Source: Planctomycetota bacterium
GTDB taxonomy: Bacteria > Planctomycetota > Phycisphaerae > UBA1845 > Fen-1342
Length of the DNA: 8,997 nucleotides
NCBI GenBank assembly: GCA_030616465.1
Contig: JAUWXH010000043.1
Coordinates: 1 to 8,997 of the forward strand
Reading direction: 5' to 3'
How positions within the stretch are numbered: position 1 is the stretch's first letter; every line of letters starts with the position of its first letter. The position numbers and the translations under genes were made by a program. Under the pieces are notes generated by a model, which searched no databases, was not told the DNA's origin, and was given only the letters and a program-made list of their open reading frames with translations. Shown here piece after piece: positions 1-7,094 of this stretch.

Positions 1-1
1 C

Positions 2-583
2 GATGCCGCCACCTTCTCCGGCCTGCTACCCTGGCATATCGACAGCCGCGTCTTCCTGAGGGAGTATCGTCGCATCACCGTTGCGCACACGCCGCCCGGC
101 CTGGCGACAAACTTGATCACCTGGTGGACGTCGCTCACGCCGGACAGCGAGGCAACCTTGACCGGCAGTCACTATTACGGCCTCGGCATGCGCTTCGCCG
201 CCAGCATGGATCGCACCGGCACGTTCCGAAACGCGGCCGGCGCCGAGGGCGAGCTGTTCCGCGGCGAGGAGCGACTCGTGCAGGCCAACTGGTGTGCGTA
301 CACCGCCGAGGTCAACGGCAAGCCGGTCACCGTGGCCATGTTCGACCATCCGCAGAACGTCCGGCCGGCGACGTGGTTCACGATGAAGTCGCCGTTCGCG
401 TATCTCTCGGCAACGCTCAGATATCACGAGCAGCCGCTGAAGCTCGAGCGCGGCAAGACGCTGGATCTGTATTACGGTGTAGCGGTCTGGGACGGCCGCG
501 TCGATAGCGCTCGAATCGAGCAGGTCTATCGGCACTGGTTGCAGAACACCCAACGACCCTCCACAACCAGGAGTGACGAGTAA
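2..583 (+). CDS. DUF6807 (PmoA-type) family protein, 3' part only
   Basis: The reading frame is open from the left edge, so the start and N-terminal part lie outside; 193 residues are visible. The family resemblance is clear: a segment with GSHYYGLGMRF, then WCAYTAEVNGKPVTVAMFDHP, then a PFAYLSATL block and an LDLYYGVAVWDG block near the C-terminus, all typical of DUF6807 proteins. These were once labelled 'methane oxygenase PmoA', a misleading name with no support as a particulate methane monooxygenase subunit. In planctomycetes the family is common beside Gfo/Idh/MocA oxidoreductases and is suspected to act in carbohydrate breakdown, with no settled reaction. The stop codon TAA at 581-583 shares its last base with the ATG of the next gene (TAATG), so the two are almost certainly one operon with coupled translation. 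Family assignment is firm; the biochemical role is unknown. Confidence 0.85.
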   Translation, partial: DAATFSGLLPWHIDSRVFLREYRRITVAHTPPGLATNLITWWTSLTPDSEATLTGSHYYGLGMRFAASMDRTGTFRNAAGAEGELFRGEERLVQANWCAYTAEVNGKPVTVAMFDHPQNVRPATWFTMKSPFAYLSATLRYHEQPLKLERGKTLDLYYGVAVWDGRVDSARIEQVYRHWLQNTQRPSTTRSDE

Positions 584-1878
584 TGAAATCGCAGCGGAAA
601 CAGTCCGGCACCACGACGGGGATGACACGCCGGGAGTTCATGCGCACGGTAACCGTCGCCGGCGCCGCGGTGACGCTGGGTGCGACCGCTCGCCAGGCCC
701 GCGGCGCCAACGAGCGTCTGGGCGTGGGGTTCATCGGCGTGGGCGGCCGCGGCAACGCCCACCTCAGCTACGTGCATTGGCTCAAGACGCAGGCCGATGA
801 AGCCATTGACATCGTCGCCGTCTGCGACGTCTATCGCCCGCGGTTGGAGCGGGCCGCGGAGGGCTACGGCGGCAAGCCGTACACGGACTATCGCGAGCTG
901 CTGGCCGATCCGAACGTGGATGTGGTCTGCATCGCTACGCCCGACCATCACCACGGCTATCAGGCCATCGACGCCGTCAAGGCGGGCAAGGACGTCTACT
1001 GTGAGAAGCCGGTCACGCACTGGCGCCAGTTCGAGCTGATCAAGCGACTAGCCCAGGTGGTCGGCAAGTCCGACCGCGTCTTTCAGCTCGGCACGCAGGG
1101 CATGTCGGACGGAGCCTGGCACCAGATGAAGCAACTGGTCAAGGACGGGATGATCGGGCGGCCGCTGTTCGGCGAGACCGGGTTCTTCCGGGTCGGCGAC
1201 TGGGGCGAGCGCGGCATGCCCATCGACGACCCCGATGCCAAGCCCGGCAAGAACCTCAACTGGGAGGCCTTCCTCGGTGATGCGCCCAAGCGCGAGTTCG
1301 ACGTGAGCCGATTCTTCCGCTGGCGTCTGTACGAGGATTACGCCGGCGGACCCGTCACCGACCTGTACCCGCACTGTCTGACGCAGGTTGTTTACGTCCT
1401 CGGCGTGACGTTCCCGAAGACCGTGGTCGCCACCGGGGGCATTCATCGCTATGAGTACGAGCTGCGGGAGGTGCCCGACACGTTCAACATGCTGGTTGAC
1501 TACCCCGAGAAAATCAGCGTCTCGGTGCTCGGCACGCAGGGCAACGACTACCAGGGGACACCCAAGCGCGGCAGCGGACAGAGAATCCCCATCATCCGCG
1601 GCTGGGAAGGTTCCCTGACCATCGAAGGGAAGGAAATCGCGTTTATCCCAGCCGAAGGCTCCAAGAAGCAGCCGCAACGCTTCAAGATCGAGCGCGACGA
1701 GGATATGGTCGGGCACTGGCAGAACTTCCTGACCTGCTGTCGCAACCGCGATCAGAAGACCTGGAGCCCGGCGGGTCTGGCGTATCACGTGCAGACGGCG
1801 TTGATCATGGCCGCCTGGTCGCTGCGTCAGGGCAAGGTCGCGAAGTTCGACGCCGCCGAACAGCGGATCCCCATGTAG
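583..1878 (+). CDS. Tat-exported Gfo/Idh/MocA family NAD(P)-dependent oxidoreductase
   Basis: The product has 431 residues. It starts at the ATG overlapping the previous stop codon, with AGGAG at 569-573 and nine bases of spacing. A twin-arginine export signal (TRREFMR, residues 15-21, then a hydrophobic stretch to about 36) points to periplasmic or extracytoplasmic location, as in many planctomycete members. The Rossmann nucleotide-binding loop is GVGFIGVGGRGNAH at residues 47-60. The family EKP motif is at 141-143 (CEKPVTHW), and D260/H264 in GGPVTDLYPHCLTQ fit the usual Asp-His pair of the catalytic site. The C-terminal half has the beta-sheet domain typical of 'Gfo/Idh/MocA, bacterial-type' proteins. 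The family oxidises or reduces sugars, sugar acids, inositols or glycosides; the substrate cannot be told here. Pairing with a DUF6807 protein suggests work on a sugar derivative. The gene looks intact, and its TAG stop lies inside a GTAG-hairpin repeat. Confidence 0.93.
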   Translation: MKSQRKQSGTTTGMTRREFMRTVTVAGAAVTLGATARQARGANERLGVGFIGVGGRGNAHLSYVHWLKTQADEAIDIVAVCDVYRPRLERAAEGYGGKPYTDYRELLADPNVDVVCIATPDHHHGYQAIDAVKAGKDVYCEKPVTHWRQFELIKRLAQVVGKSDRVFQLGTQGMSDGAWHQMKQLVKDGMIGRPLFGETGFFRVGDWGERGMPIDDPDAKPGKNLNWEAFLGDAPKREFDVSRFFRWRLYEDYAGGPVTDLYPHCLTQVVYVLGVTFPKTVVATGGIHRYEYELREVPDTFNMLVDYPEKISVSVLGTQGNDYQGTPKRGSGQRIPIIRGWEGSLTIEGKEIAFIPAEGSKKQPQRFKIERDEDMVGHWQNFLTCCRNRDQKTWSPAGLAYHVQTALIMAAWSLRQGKVAKFDAAEQRIPM

Positions 1879-1919
1879 CGGCCGACGCCCCCGTCGGCCG
1901 TAGTCCGCCGTAGCGGCCG
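1875..1919. repeat. GTAG-headed palindrome at the oxidoreductase stop, possible REP and/or transcript-end hairpin
   Basis: The tetranucleotide GTAG at 1875-1878, containing the TAG stop, is followed at once by a perfect 9-bp GC-rich stem (1879-1887 with 1892-1900) and a four-C loop. A second copy of the ten bases GTAGCGGCCG begins at 1910 and is followed by more GC-rich dyad sequence. No T tract follows the hairpin, so it is a poor intrinsic terminator by itself. A GTAG or GGAG head before a palindrome is a known feature of REP sequences handled by RAYT (TnpA-REP) transposases. Assigning this one to that class is inference. Confidence 0.45.
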
Positions 1920-1930
1920 GCGGCTCGGCA

Positions 1931-2040
1931 GCCGGGTGGCACGATCTGGCGAAACGAAGTGTAGCCAGGCCGTGGGCACTTGCCCGCCCCATCGCACGGG
2001 AGGACCCACGGCCTGACTTCGTCAGACCGTGCCACCCGGC
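1931..2040. repeat. REPIN-like inverted pair of imperfect palindromes
   Basis: Three blocks are perfectly inverted around a centre near 1990: 1931-1943 with 2028-2040 (13 bp), 1954-1960 with 2016-2022 (7 bp) and 1966-1976 with 2005-2015 (11 bp). Each half is also a hairpin on its own. The right half pairs 2007-2017 with 2021-2031 (10 of 11 bp, loop TTC); the left half pairs 1940-1950 with 1964-1974 (9 of 11 bp). Two head-to-head palindromes with a short spacer is the layout of REPINs, the non-autonomous units spread by RAYT transposases. No transposase gene is in the window. The element lies between two operons, just upstream of a promoter, and could also act as a transcript-end structure. 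Confidence 0.55.
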
Positions 2041-2059
2041 GTACCATCCGGCGCGTGAA

Positions 2060-2089
2060 TTGACCGCGACGCGCGCGCCTTTCTACAAT
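2060..2089 (+). promoter_or_regulatory. sigma70-like promoter for the ABC-exporter operon
   Basis: A -35 box TTGACC (2060-2065) and a -10 box TACAAT (2084-2089) are separated by 18 bases. Each matches the sigma70 consensus at five of six positions. The expected transcript start is near 2096, about 105 bases before the preferred ATG at 2203. The rest of the gap between the oxidoreductase stop and this ATG (1879-2202) holds the two palindromic elements listed separately; I see no further gene in it. Confidence 0.6.
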
Positions 2090-2202
2090 GCTATGGTTGC
2101 CCTTGGGCGTTGCGCAGCGAGCTGCCGTGCGGGCGGCTGACCGAATCGGAGGAACGGGCGCTCATCCCCGGGGGCGTTGGGCTTTGCCGCCGGCGTGAGG
2201 TC

Positions 2203-3024
2203 ATGCTCAACCGTTGGATTGGAATCACCACCGCGGCCTTGATGCTTAGCGTCAACGCGCTGTTAATGGTGCGCGACGTACTGCCGCGTTGGCTGGCCGG
2301 AGATCCCCCGCAAGCTGAGATCGAGCTTCTTCGGCCGGGTGAGCAGCGGCGTACCCAAGTCAGCATCTACAACAAGGTCGGTCAGTGCGTTGGGCGGAGT
2401 TGGACGTTGAGTGACCGCAGCCAAGCCCTGCTGAGGGTGAAAACACAGACCGTCCTGTATCCCATTCAGCTACCGGAAGGCGTCGTCACCCCGCGCGTGA
2501 GATTCGACCTGAACCTCACGTATCAACAGGACACCCATGTCGAGCGCCTCGAGATCGATGTGCGCGGTTTCGATATCCCGATTAGTCTGCACGGCGGCTT
2601 CGTCCCGCCCAACGACTTCCCGTGCCAATGGCAGGTTGGCGAGCGACGGGGCACTTTCGTCCTGGATGCCGACGCGACCCGGGTGCTCGGCGACGTCATC
2701 CGCCCGTTTGATCGGCTGGCGGGGCTGTACGTGGGGCAAGCCTGGCGGCTTGAGCTGCTCAACCCGCTGACGTGCCTTTTGCCGGGGTTTCGAGACAACC
2801 CGGTGGCCACCAGCTCGGTGCTGGTCCGCGTGACGGGCACCGAGTCGATCGAGCACGACGGCCGGCTCGTGGAGACCTTCCGCGTGGAAGCGGAGAAAGC
2901 GGTGGCCTGGGTGACAAGCGACGGGCGCGTCCTGCGCCAGGAGGTCGATCTGCCGCTGCTCGGACGATTGACGCTCATCGATGAGCCGTTCGACGAACGA
3001 GCCTACATGAGGTCGTCAAGATAA
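2203..3024 (+). CDS. membrane-anchored protein of unknown function, first gene of the ABC-exporter operon
   Basis: From the ATG at 2203 the product has 273 residues. A single hydrophobic segment at about residues 5-23 (ITTAALMLSVNALLMV) follows a short N-terminus and should anchor it in the cytoplasmic membrane or serve as an uncleaved signal. The rest looks soluble and rich in short alternating beta-type segments, including VLVRVTGTESIEHDGRLVETFRV and AWVTSDGRVLRQEVDLP near the C-terminus. These vaguely recall beta-sheet envelope proteins such as DUF3108, but I do not recognise the family. The frame is open back to a TTG at 2110 that would add 31 residues without membrane character. ATG 2203 puts the hydrophobic segment at the N-terminus, but its ribosome site (GAGG two bases upstream) is poor, so the start is uncertain. 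The gene follows a good promoter and lies 34 nt before the ATPase gene, so it may encode an accessory subunit of the exporter. Confidence 0.75.
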   Translation: MLNRWIGITTAALMLSVNALLMVRDVLPRWLAGDPPQAEIELLRPGEQRRTQVSIYNKVGQCVGRSWTLSDRSQALLRVKTQTVLYPIQLPEGVVTPRVRFDLNLTYQQDTHVERLEIDVRGFDIPISLHGGFVPPNDFPCQWQVGERRGTFVLDADATRVLGDVIRPFDRLAGLYVGQAWRLELLNPLTCLLPGFRDNPVATSSVLVRVTGTESIEHDGRLVETFRVEAEKAVAWVTSDGRVLRQEVDLPLLGRLTLIDEPFDERAYMRSSR

Positions 3025-3058
3025 TGCCGGCCGATAGTTGAGAAAGGGTCTCAGACCG

Positions 3059-3854
<796 letters not shown>

Positions 3855-3874
<20 letters not shown>

Positions 3875-5561
3875 GAGACCACCGAGTCGCTCGGACCTGA
3901 CGGTTCTGCTGCGCTGCCGGGCCGTGCAACTGCGCAACGTCGTGGACCAACAGCTCCGCGACGCCCCGCTGCGCACCCTGGCCATGTTGGCCTTGTTGGC
4001 AGTGATCTGGGTGGCGTTGTACTTTCTGCTGTCGGCGATCTTCCGGCACCTGCGGACCTGGGACCTGGTGGGCATCGTGGCCGACCAGCACATCTTTGTT
4101 CACTTTTTCCTCGTGCTGGGGGTCATGCTGGCGTTCTCCAACGCCATCCTGACGTTCGGGGCGCTGTACGGGCGTGAGGAGGCCGCGCACCTGCTGAGCA
4201 CGCCGGTGCACCCGCGCCAGGTGGTGTGCCTGAAGTGGTTCGAGGGCCTGGTCCTGTCGAGCTGGTCGTTCCTGCTGCTGGGCGTGCCGCTGATGCTGGC
4301 CGTGGCCAGGAACACGCCCGTGGCCTGGTACTACTACCCGCTGTTTCTCGCGCATTTTGCGGCGTTTGTCGCCATTCCGGCCTGTGTGGGGCTGCTGGCC
4401 GCGTGGGTAGTGGCGATGTGGGCGCCGCGGCGGCCGATGACGATCGCCCTGTGCATCGGGCTGGTGCTGCTGGTGTCGGCGGTGGTCTGGCTGTGGACCG
4501 TCTCACGCCACGCGCTGGAGTCGAGCGAGTGGCTGCAGGTCATCTTCAAGCAGATCAGCTTCGTCAAGCAGCCGTTGCTGCCGAGCACCTGGACGGCCAA
4601 CGGCGTGGCGGCCGCCGCCGAGCAGCGCCTGAGCGCCAGCCTGTTCTACCTGCTGGTGGTGGTCGGGAACGCGGCGTTCGTGTCGTGGCTGACGATCAAC
4701 CTGCTCGGTCGTCACTGGGCCGAGGCTTTCAGCCGAGCACAGCAAGGACGCTTCTACCCTACAATTCGTAGCGGCTGGGCGACCCTGGTCGTTTGCCGGG
4801 TGCTGTTCTTCTACCTGCCACGCCGGCTACGCATGATACTGCTCAAGGACCTGCGTAGCTTCGCGCGCGACCCCAAGCAGTGGACCCAGATCCTGATCAT
4901 GTTCGGGTTGCTGGTGATTTACGTGCTAAATCTGCGGCGGCTGCCGCTCGACCTCGAAAACCCCAGCATGAAGACGTTGATCGCGTTCTTGAACCTCACT
5001 ACCGTGACGCTCATCCTGGCGACGTTCACCAGCCGCTTCGTCTACCCGCTGCTGTCGCTGGAGAGTCAACAACTGTGGCTGCTGGAGTTGCTGCCGACCC
5101 GGCGGGTGACGCTCCTGCTGGTCAAGTTCCTCTTCGCCCTGACCGTGACCGGGCTGTCGTGCTGCGGGGTGATGGCCCTGGCAGTCTACGTGCTGAGACT
5201 GCCGACCCCCTGGGTGATCGTGGACATGGGAGTCTGCGCGGGCATCTGCATCGGGTTGTGCGGTCTGGCAATCGGGCTGGGGGCCCGCTTCCCGCTGCTG
5301 CGACAACGTAACCCCGCCCGCATCGCCTCCGGCTTCGGCGGCACTTTCAACCTGATGGCCAGCATGATGCTCGTCATCGGGCAGATGGCGGCCATCGGCT
5401 ACATCAGCCTCAAGGAGCTGCCAACCAACCTGGCCACGCTGGGCAACAGGCTGATGCCGCAGAGTTGGCTGATCGTGGGCGGCTTGATGGGGCTGAGCGT
5501 GGCGGTCGCGGCGCTGGCCCTGTGGGTAGGCGCCCGGCACTTCAACCGGTTGGAGTGCTGA
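3855..5561 (+). CDS. ABC exporter permease, about 12 transmembrane helices
   Basis: The product has 568 residues and starts at the ATG at 3855, inside the end of the ATPase gene, with GGGAG at 3841-3845 as ribosome site. It has about twelve hydrophobic segments (roughly residues 42-63, 80-102, 134-151, 160-188, 194-216, 262-284, 346-360, 374-400, 417-446, 453-477, 495-519 and 537-558) in two groups of six. A cytoplasmic stretch with LLKDLRSFARDPKQW (about 329-343) opens the second group. This resembles the 'putative ABC exporter' permeases (Pfam ABC_export) seen in planctomycetes; the match is by memory, not a search. The halves look like an internal duplication: residues 108-132 and 403-429 both have a charged/polar start, a leucine-rich LL-x-TP or LLPT stretch and a lysine-containing helix. 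With the ATPase it should form one full transporter or a homodimer. No substrate can be inferred. Confidence 0.85.
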
Positions 5562-6127
5562 AGCGGACCCGGGCAGGTTGAGGAGCCAGGTGCACGGTTT
5601 GCGTGGGGTGTGGCGGGCGAGGACCAATAATGTGGCCAATGGAGGCGTCCGCTCGAGACCGGAGGCCCAAAACGTGCCGAATGTGCCCGGAGAGGCGCGC
5701 CGGCTTGGCGGGCGACTTCCAAGATCGGTCGGTATTGCTCGTAGTTCGACCAGCGCTTGACCCACTCGGTCTGCTCGGCCAGCTCGTCAAAGTCGATTTC
5801 ACCTTGATGATACCGGTCGAGGGCGGCCTGGTTAAAAGCCTCCATCTGTTCGAGCCCCAGCACCAGCGGCACGCCTCTCTGGGTGAGGTCCGTCACAATC
5901 CGCTCCTGGATCGCGTGGTGTCGTTCGAGCGTATGCCGCTCGCCCAGATAGATCACGCGCGACTCGGCCAGATCATCGAGCATGTCTTCGTAGGTCAGCG
6001 GCTCCCCCCGATAAACGTCGATCCAGAACCCGCTGCGGCCGCCGCCCGGCACGCCGGCACACGACGCCTGCAGCAATGCCAACACCGGCAAACAGAGCTT
6101 GAATGAAAGACGCATGACGCCCGGCAT
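5399..6127 (-). CDS. ChaN-like haem-binding lipoprotein, 3'-truncated (probable pseudogene)
   Basis: The start ATG at 6127 has a perfect AGGAGG ribosome site (6135-6140) with seven bases of spacing. A signal peptide (residues 5-22) ends in LLQASC, with Cys23 as the likely lipidated residue, although Gln at -3 is not classical. Residues about 55-148 carry the ChaN/DUF399 fold signature: [21 protein letters not shown] (Gly-Glu-x-His at 62-65), then [25 protein letters not shown] and [17 protein letters not shown]. Known members bind haem iron at the outer membrane and are about 270-300 residues long. Here similarity stops abruptly near residue 148 (base 5684). The frame then runs on as low-quality sequence to a TAG at 5399-5401, lying for 163 nt antisense to the end of the permease gene. 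The other two minus-strand frames below 5684 do not resume the family, so a simple frameshift does not explain it. The real remnant is 5684-6127. Confidence 0.75.
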   Translation of the reverse strand: MPGVMRLSFKLCLPVLALLQASCAGVPGGGRSGFWIDVYRGEPLTYEDMLDDLAESRVIYLGERHTLERHHAIQERIVTDLTQRGVPLVLGLEQMEAFNQAALDRYHQGEIDFDELAEQTEWVKRWSNYEQYRPILEVARQAGAPLRAHSARFGPPVSSGRLHWPHYWSSPATPHANRAPGSSTCPGPLQHSNRLKCRAPTHRASAATATLSPIKPPTISQLCGISLLPSVARLVGSSLRLM

Positions 6128-6373
6128 GGCGTAACCTCCTGTTCTGAACGTGGAAAGCGTCCTCGGGTTGTCATACCGTTCGTTGCCCCGAACGATAGGC
6201 CGCCGGGCCCGGCGAATAAACCCCGCCGGCCCCAAAAACAACATCCTCCGCCGCTTGCCGGCATTCCCTCGCCCGAACGCGCGGTACACTTCGCCCGCGG
6301 CAACCCCACAACAGACTGTGGCAACGCCGCGGCCGGCTTCCATGCCAACACAAGTGTGCATGAAGGTGAGATC
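6128..6373. other. divergent intergenic region between the ChaN-like gene and the YjbQ-family gene
   Basis: This 246-base gap should hold the start signals for two divergent genes. Visible are a perfect 14-nt palindrome at 6201-6214 and a 6-bp inverted repeat (6177-6182 with 6189-6194, six-base loop), either of which might be an operator. On the plus strand TACACT at 6285-6290 is a possible -10 box for the YjbQ-family gene, but I see no good -35 box at 16-18 bases. No promoter on the minus strand stands out. No small gene is supported. Confidence 0.35.
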
Positions 6374-6793
6374 ATGAAGTCTTATCGCAAAGAGCTTTGG
6401 TTCGAGATCCCCTCCCGGCGCGGGTTCGTCAACATCACGCCGCAGGTCGAGCACGCGGTGCGCGACAGCGGCGTGCGTGAGGGCCTGGTGCTGGTCAATG
6501 CCATGCACATCACCGCCAGCGTTTTCATCAACGACGACGAGTCGGGCCTGCACGCCGACTACGAGAAGTGGCTGGAAGAGCTGGCCCCGCACGAGCCCGT
6601 GTCGCAATACCGCCACAATCTTACCGGCGAGGACAACGCCGACGCGCACCTCAAGCGGCAGGTCATGGGCCGTGAGGTCGTGGTGGCCATCACCGCGGGC
6701 AAGCTCGACTCCGGCCCGTGGGAGCAGATTTTCTACGGCGAGTTCGACGGCCGGCGCCGCAAACGCGCCCTGATCAAGGTTATCGGACAATAG
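6374..6793 (+). CDS. YjbQ family protein (UPF0047; 'secondary thiamine-phosphate synthase enzyme')
   Basis: A complete 139-residue protein, the usual length for the family. The ATG at 6374 has AAGGTGAG at 6363-6370 just upstream; another ATG six codons earlier has no ribosome site. Family blocks are in order: [29 protein letters not shown] with His45 (44-72), [21 protein letters not shown] with His81, Asn82 and His92 (79-99), and [18 protein letters not shown] (114-131). In most members the last block begins LGTWQ; here it reads SGPWEQ, a mild departure. YjbQ proteins form a small trimeric cytoplasmic fold. The thiamine-phosphate synthase label rests on weak activity of one member, and the true role is unsettled. 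The gene appears to be a single transcription unit, as the next plus-strand gene has its own promoter candidate. Confidence 0.9.
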   Translation: MKSYRKELWFEIPSRRGFVNITPQVEHAVRDSGVREGLVLVNAMHITASVFINDDESGLHADYEKWLEELAPHEPVSQYRHNLTGEDNADAHLKRQVMGREVVVAITAGKLDSGPWEQIFYGEFDGRRRKRALIKVIGQ

Positions 6794-6801
6794 GCGTGCC
6801 G

Positions 6802-6842
6802 AGCGCAGCAGCGGGACGCGAAGTGCTTGACCTTGCTGCGCT
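6802..6842 (+). terminator. candidate transcript-end hairpin after the YjbQ-family gene
   Basis: A perfect 9-bp stem pairs 6802-6810 with 6834-6842 across a 23-base loop, starting nine bases after the stop codon. No T tract follows, so at best it is a weak or factor-dependent terminator or an mRNA 3'-end stabiliser. Confidence 0.3.
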
Positions 6843-6844
6843 TA

Positions 6845-6894
6845 GGGAGGGGCTGATCGCGAGCGATCGGGCGGGGGGGGGGAAGGCGGCAGGG
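6845..6894 (+). other. G-rich tract with a run of ten G
   Basis: The plus strand has G runs at 6845-6847, 6849-6852, 6869-6871, 6873-6882 (ten in a row) and 6892-6894. A near-palindrome of 14 bases (6855-6868) sits between the first two and the next two. The layout could form a G-quadruplex in the plus strand or its RNA, and the G10 run is prone to slippage. Lying outside any gene, it would affect expression rather than a reading frame. The rest of the gap 6794-7090 holds the hairpin, palindrome, promoter and leader ORF listed separately. Confidence 0.4.
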
Positions 6895-6939
6895 CAGTTT
6901 GCTCGTGAGAGAATTCTGCCGCCAAATCCTGGATTTCGG

Positions 6940-6968
6940 TTGACTCTCCCGGGGCGGTCTCTTACGCT
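6940..6968 (+). promoter_or_regulatory. candidate promoter for the PEP-CTERM gene
   Basis: TTGACT (6940-6945, five of six to the -35 consensus) and TACGCT (6963-6968, three of six to the -10 consensus, keeping the key first, second and last positions) are 17 bases apart. The transcript would start near 6975, giving a leader of about 115 bases. Four bases before the -35 box lies an inverted repeat AAATCC-T-GGATTT (6924-6936), a possible operator. The -10 box is weak, so the call is tentative. Confidence 0.4.
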
Positions 6969-6989
6969 GGGGTTCAGGAGTAGGAGGTG

Positions 6990-7094
6990 TTGACGATAGC
7001 ATCTCCCGGACAAATGTGTGCCGAGGGTGACTGTGCCCAGTTGATATCGCTGGGGCTCTCGGTAACTGGTTCCTTTCTTGGAGGAGATAGATGA
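6990..7094 (+). CDS. possible leader peptide ORF coupled to the PEP-CTERM gene
   Basis: A strong AGGAGG (6982-6987) has no annotated gene behind it. Just after it a TTG at 6990 opens a 34-codon frame that ends in TGA at 7092-7094, giving an ATGA overlap with the ATG at 7091 of the secreted-protein gene. An in-frame ATG at 7014 would give 26 codons. The peptide resembles nothing I know. Against it, the AGGAGG-to-TTG distance is only two bases, and the ATG at 7014 has no good ribosome site of its own. It may be chance. Confidence 0.2.
   Translation: MTIASPGQMCAEGDCAQLISLGLSVTGSFLGGDR

Noticed and set aside
1048..1992. Long open frame (314 codons) on the minus strand antisense to the oxidoreductase gene
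   Set aside because: It mirrors a well-supported gene in GC-rich DNA, where the opposite strand is often open by codon bias; the translation shows no family motifs.
1931..2040. CRISPR repeat or insertion-sequence terminal repeats
   Set aside because: There is a single inverted pair, no regularly spaced direct repeats and no transposase frame between the arms.
4926..5765. 279-codon minus-strand frame antisense to the permease
   Set aside because: The Gln/His/Arg-rich translation is typical of a frame shadow of a hydrophobic gene.
5603..6106. 167-codon plus-strand frame over the ChaN-like gene
   Set aside because: It is the antisense of a recognised lipoprotein gene with a perfect ribosome site; no motifs are seen.
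6128..6790. Upstream extension of the ChaN-like frame through the YjbQ gene
   Set aside because: The perfect ribosome site, ATG and signal peptide at 6127 fix the start; the upstream translation is antisense to YjbQ.
6794..7090. tRNA, riboswitch or structured RNA gene in the PEP-CTERM leader
   Set aside because: I found no tRNA cloverleaf or known aptamer core; only the small hairpins and G runs already listed.
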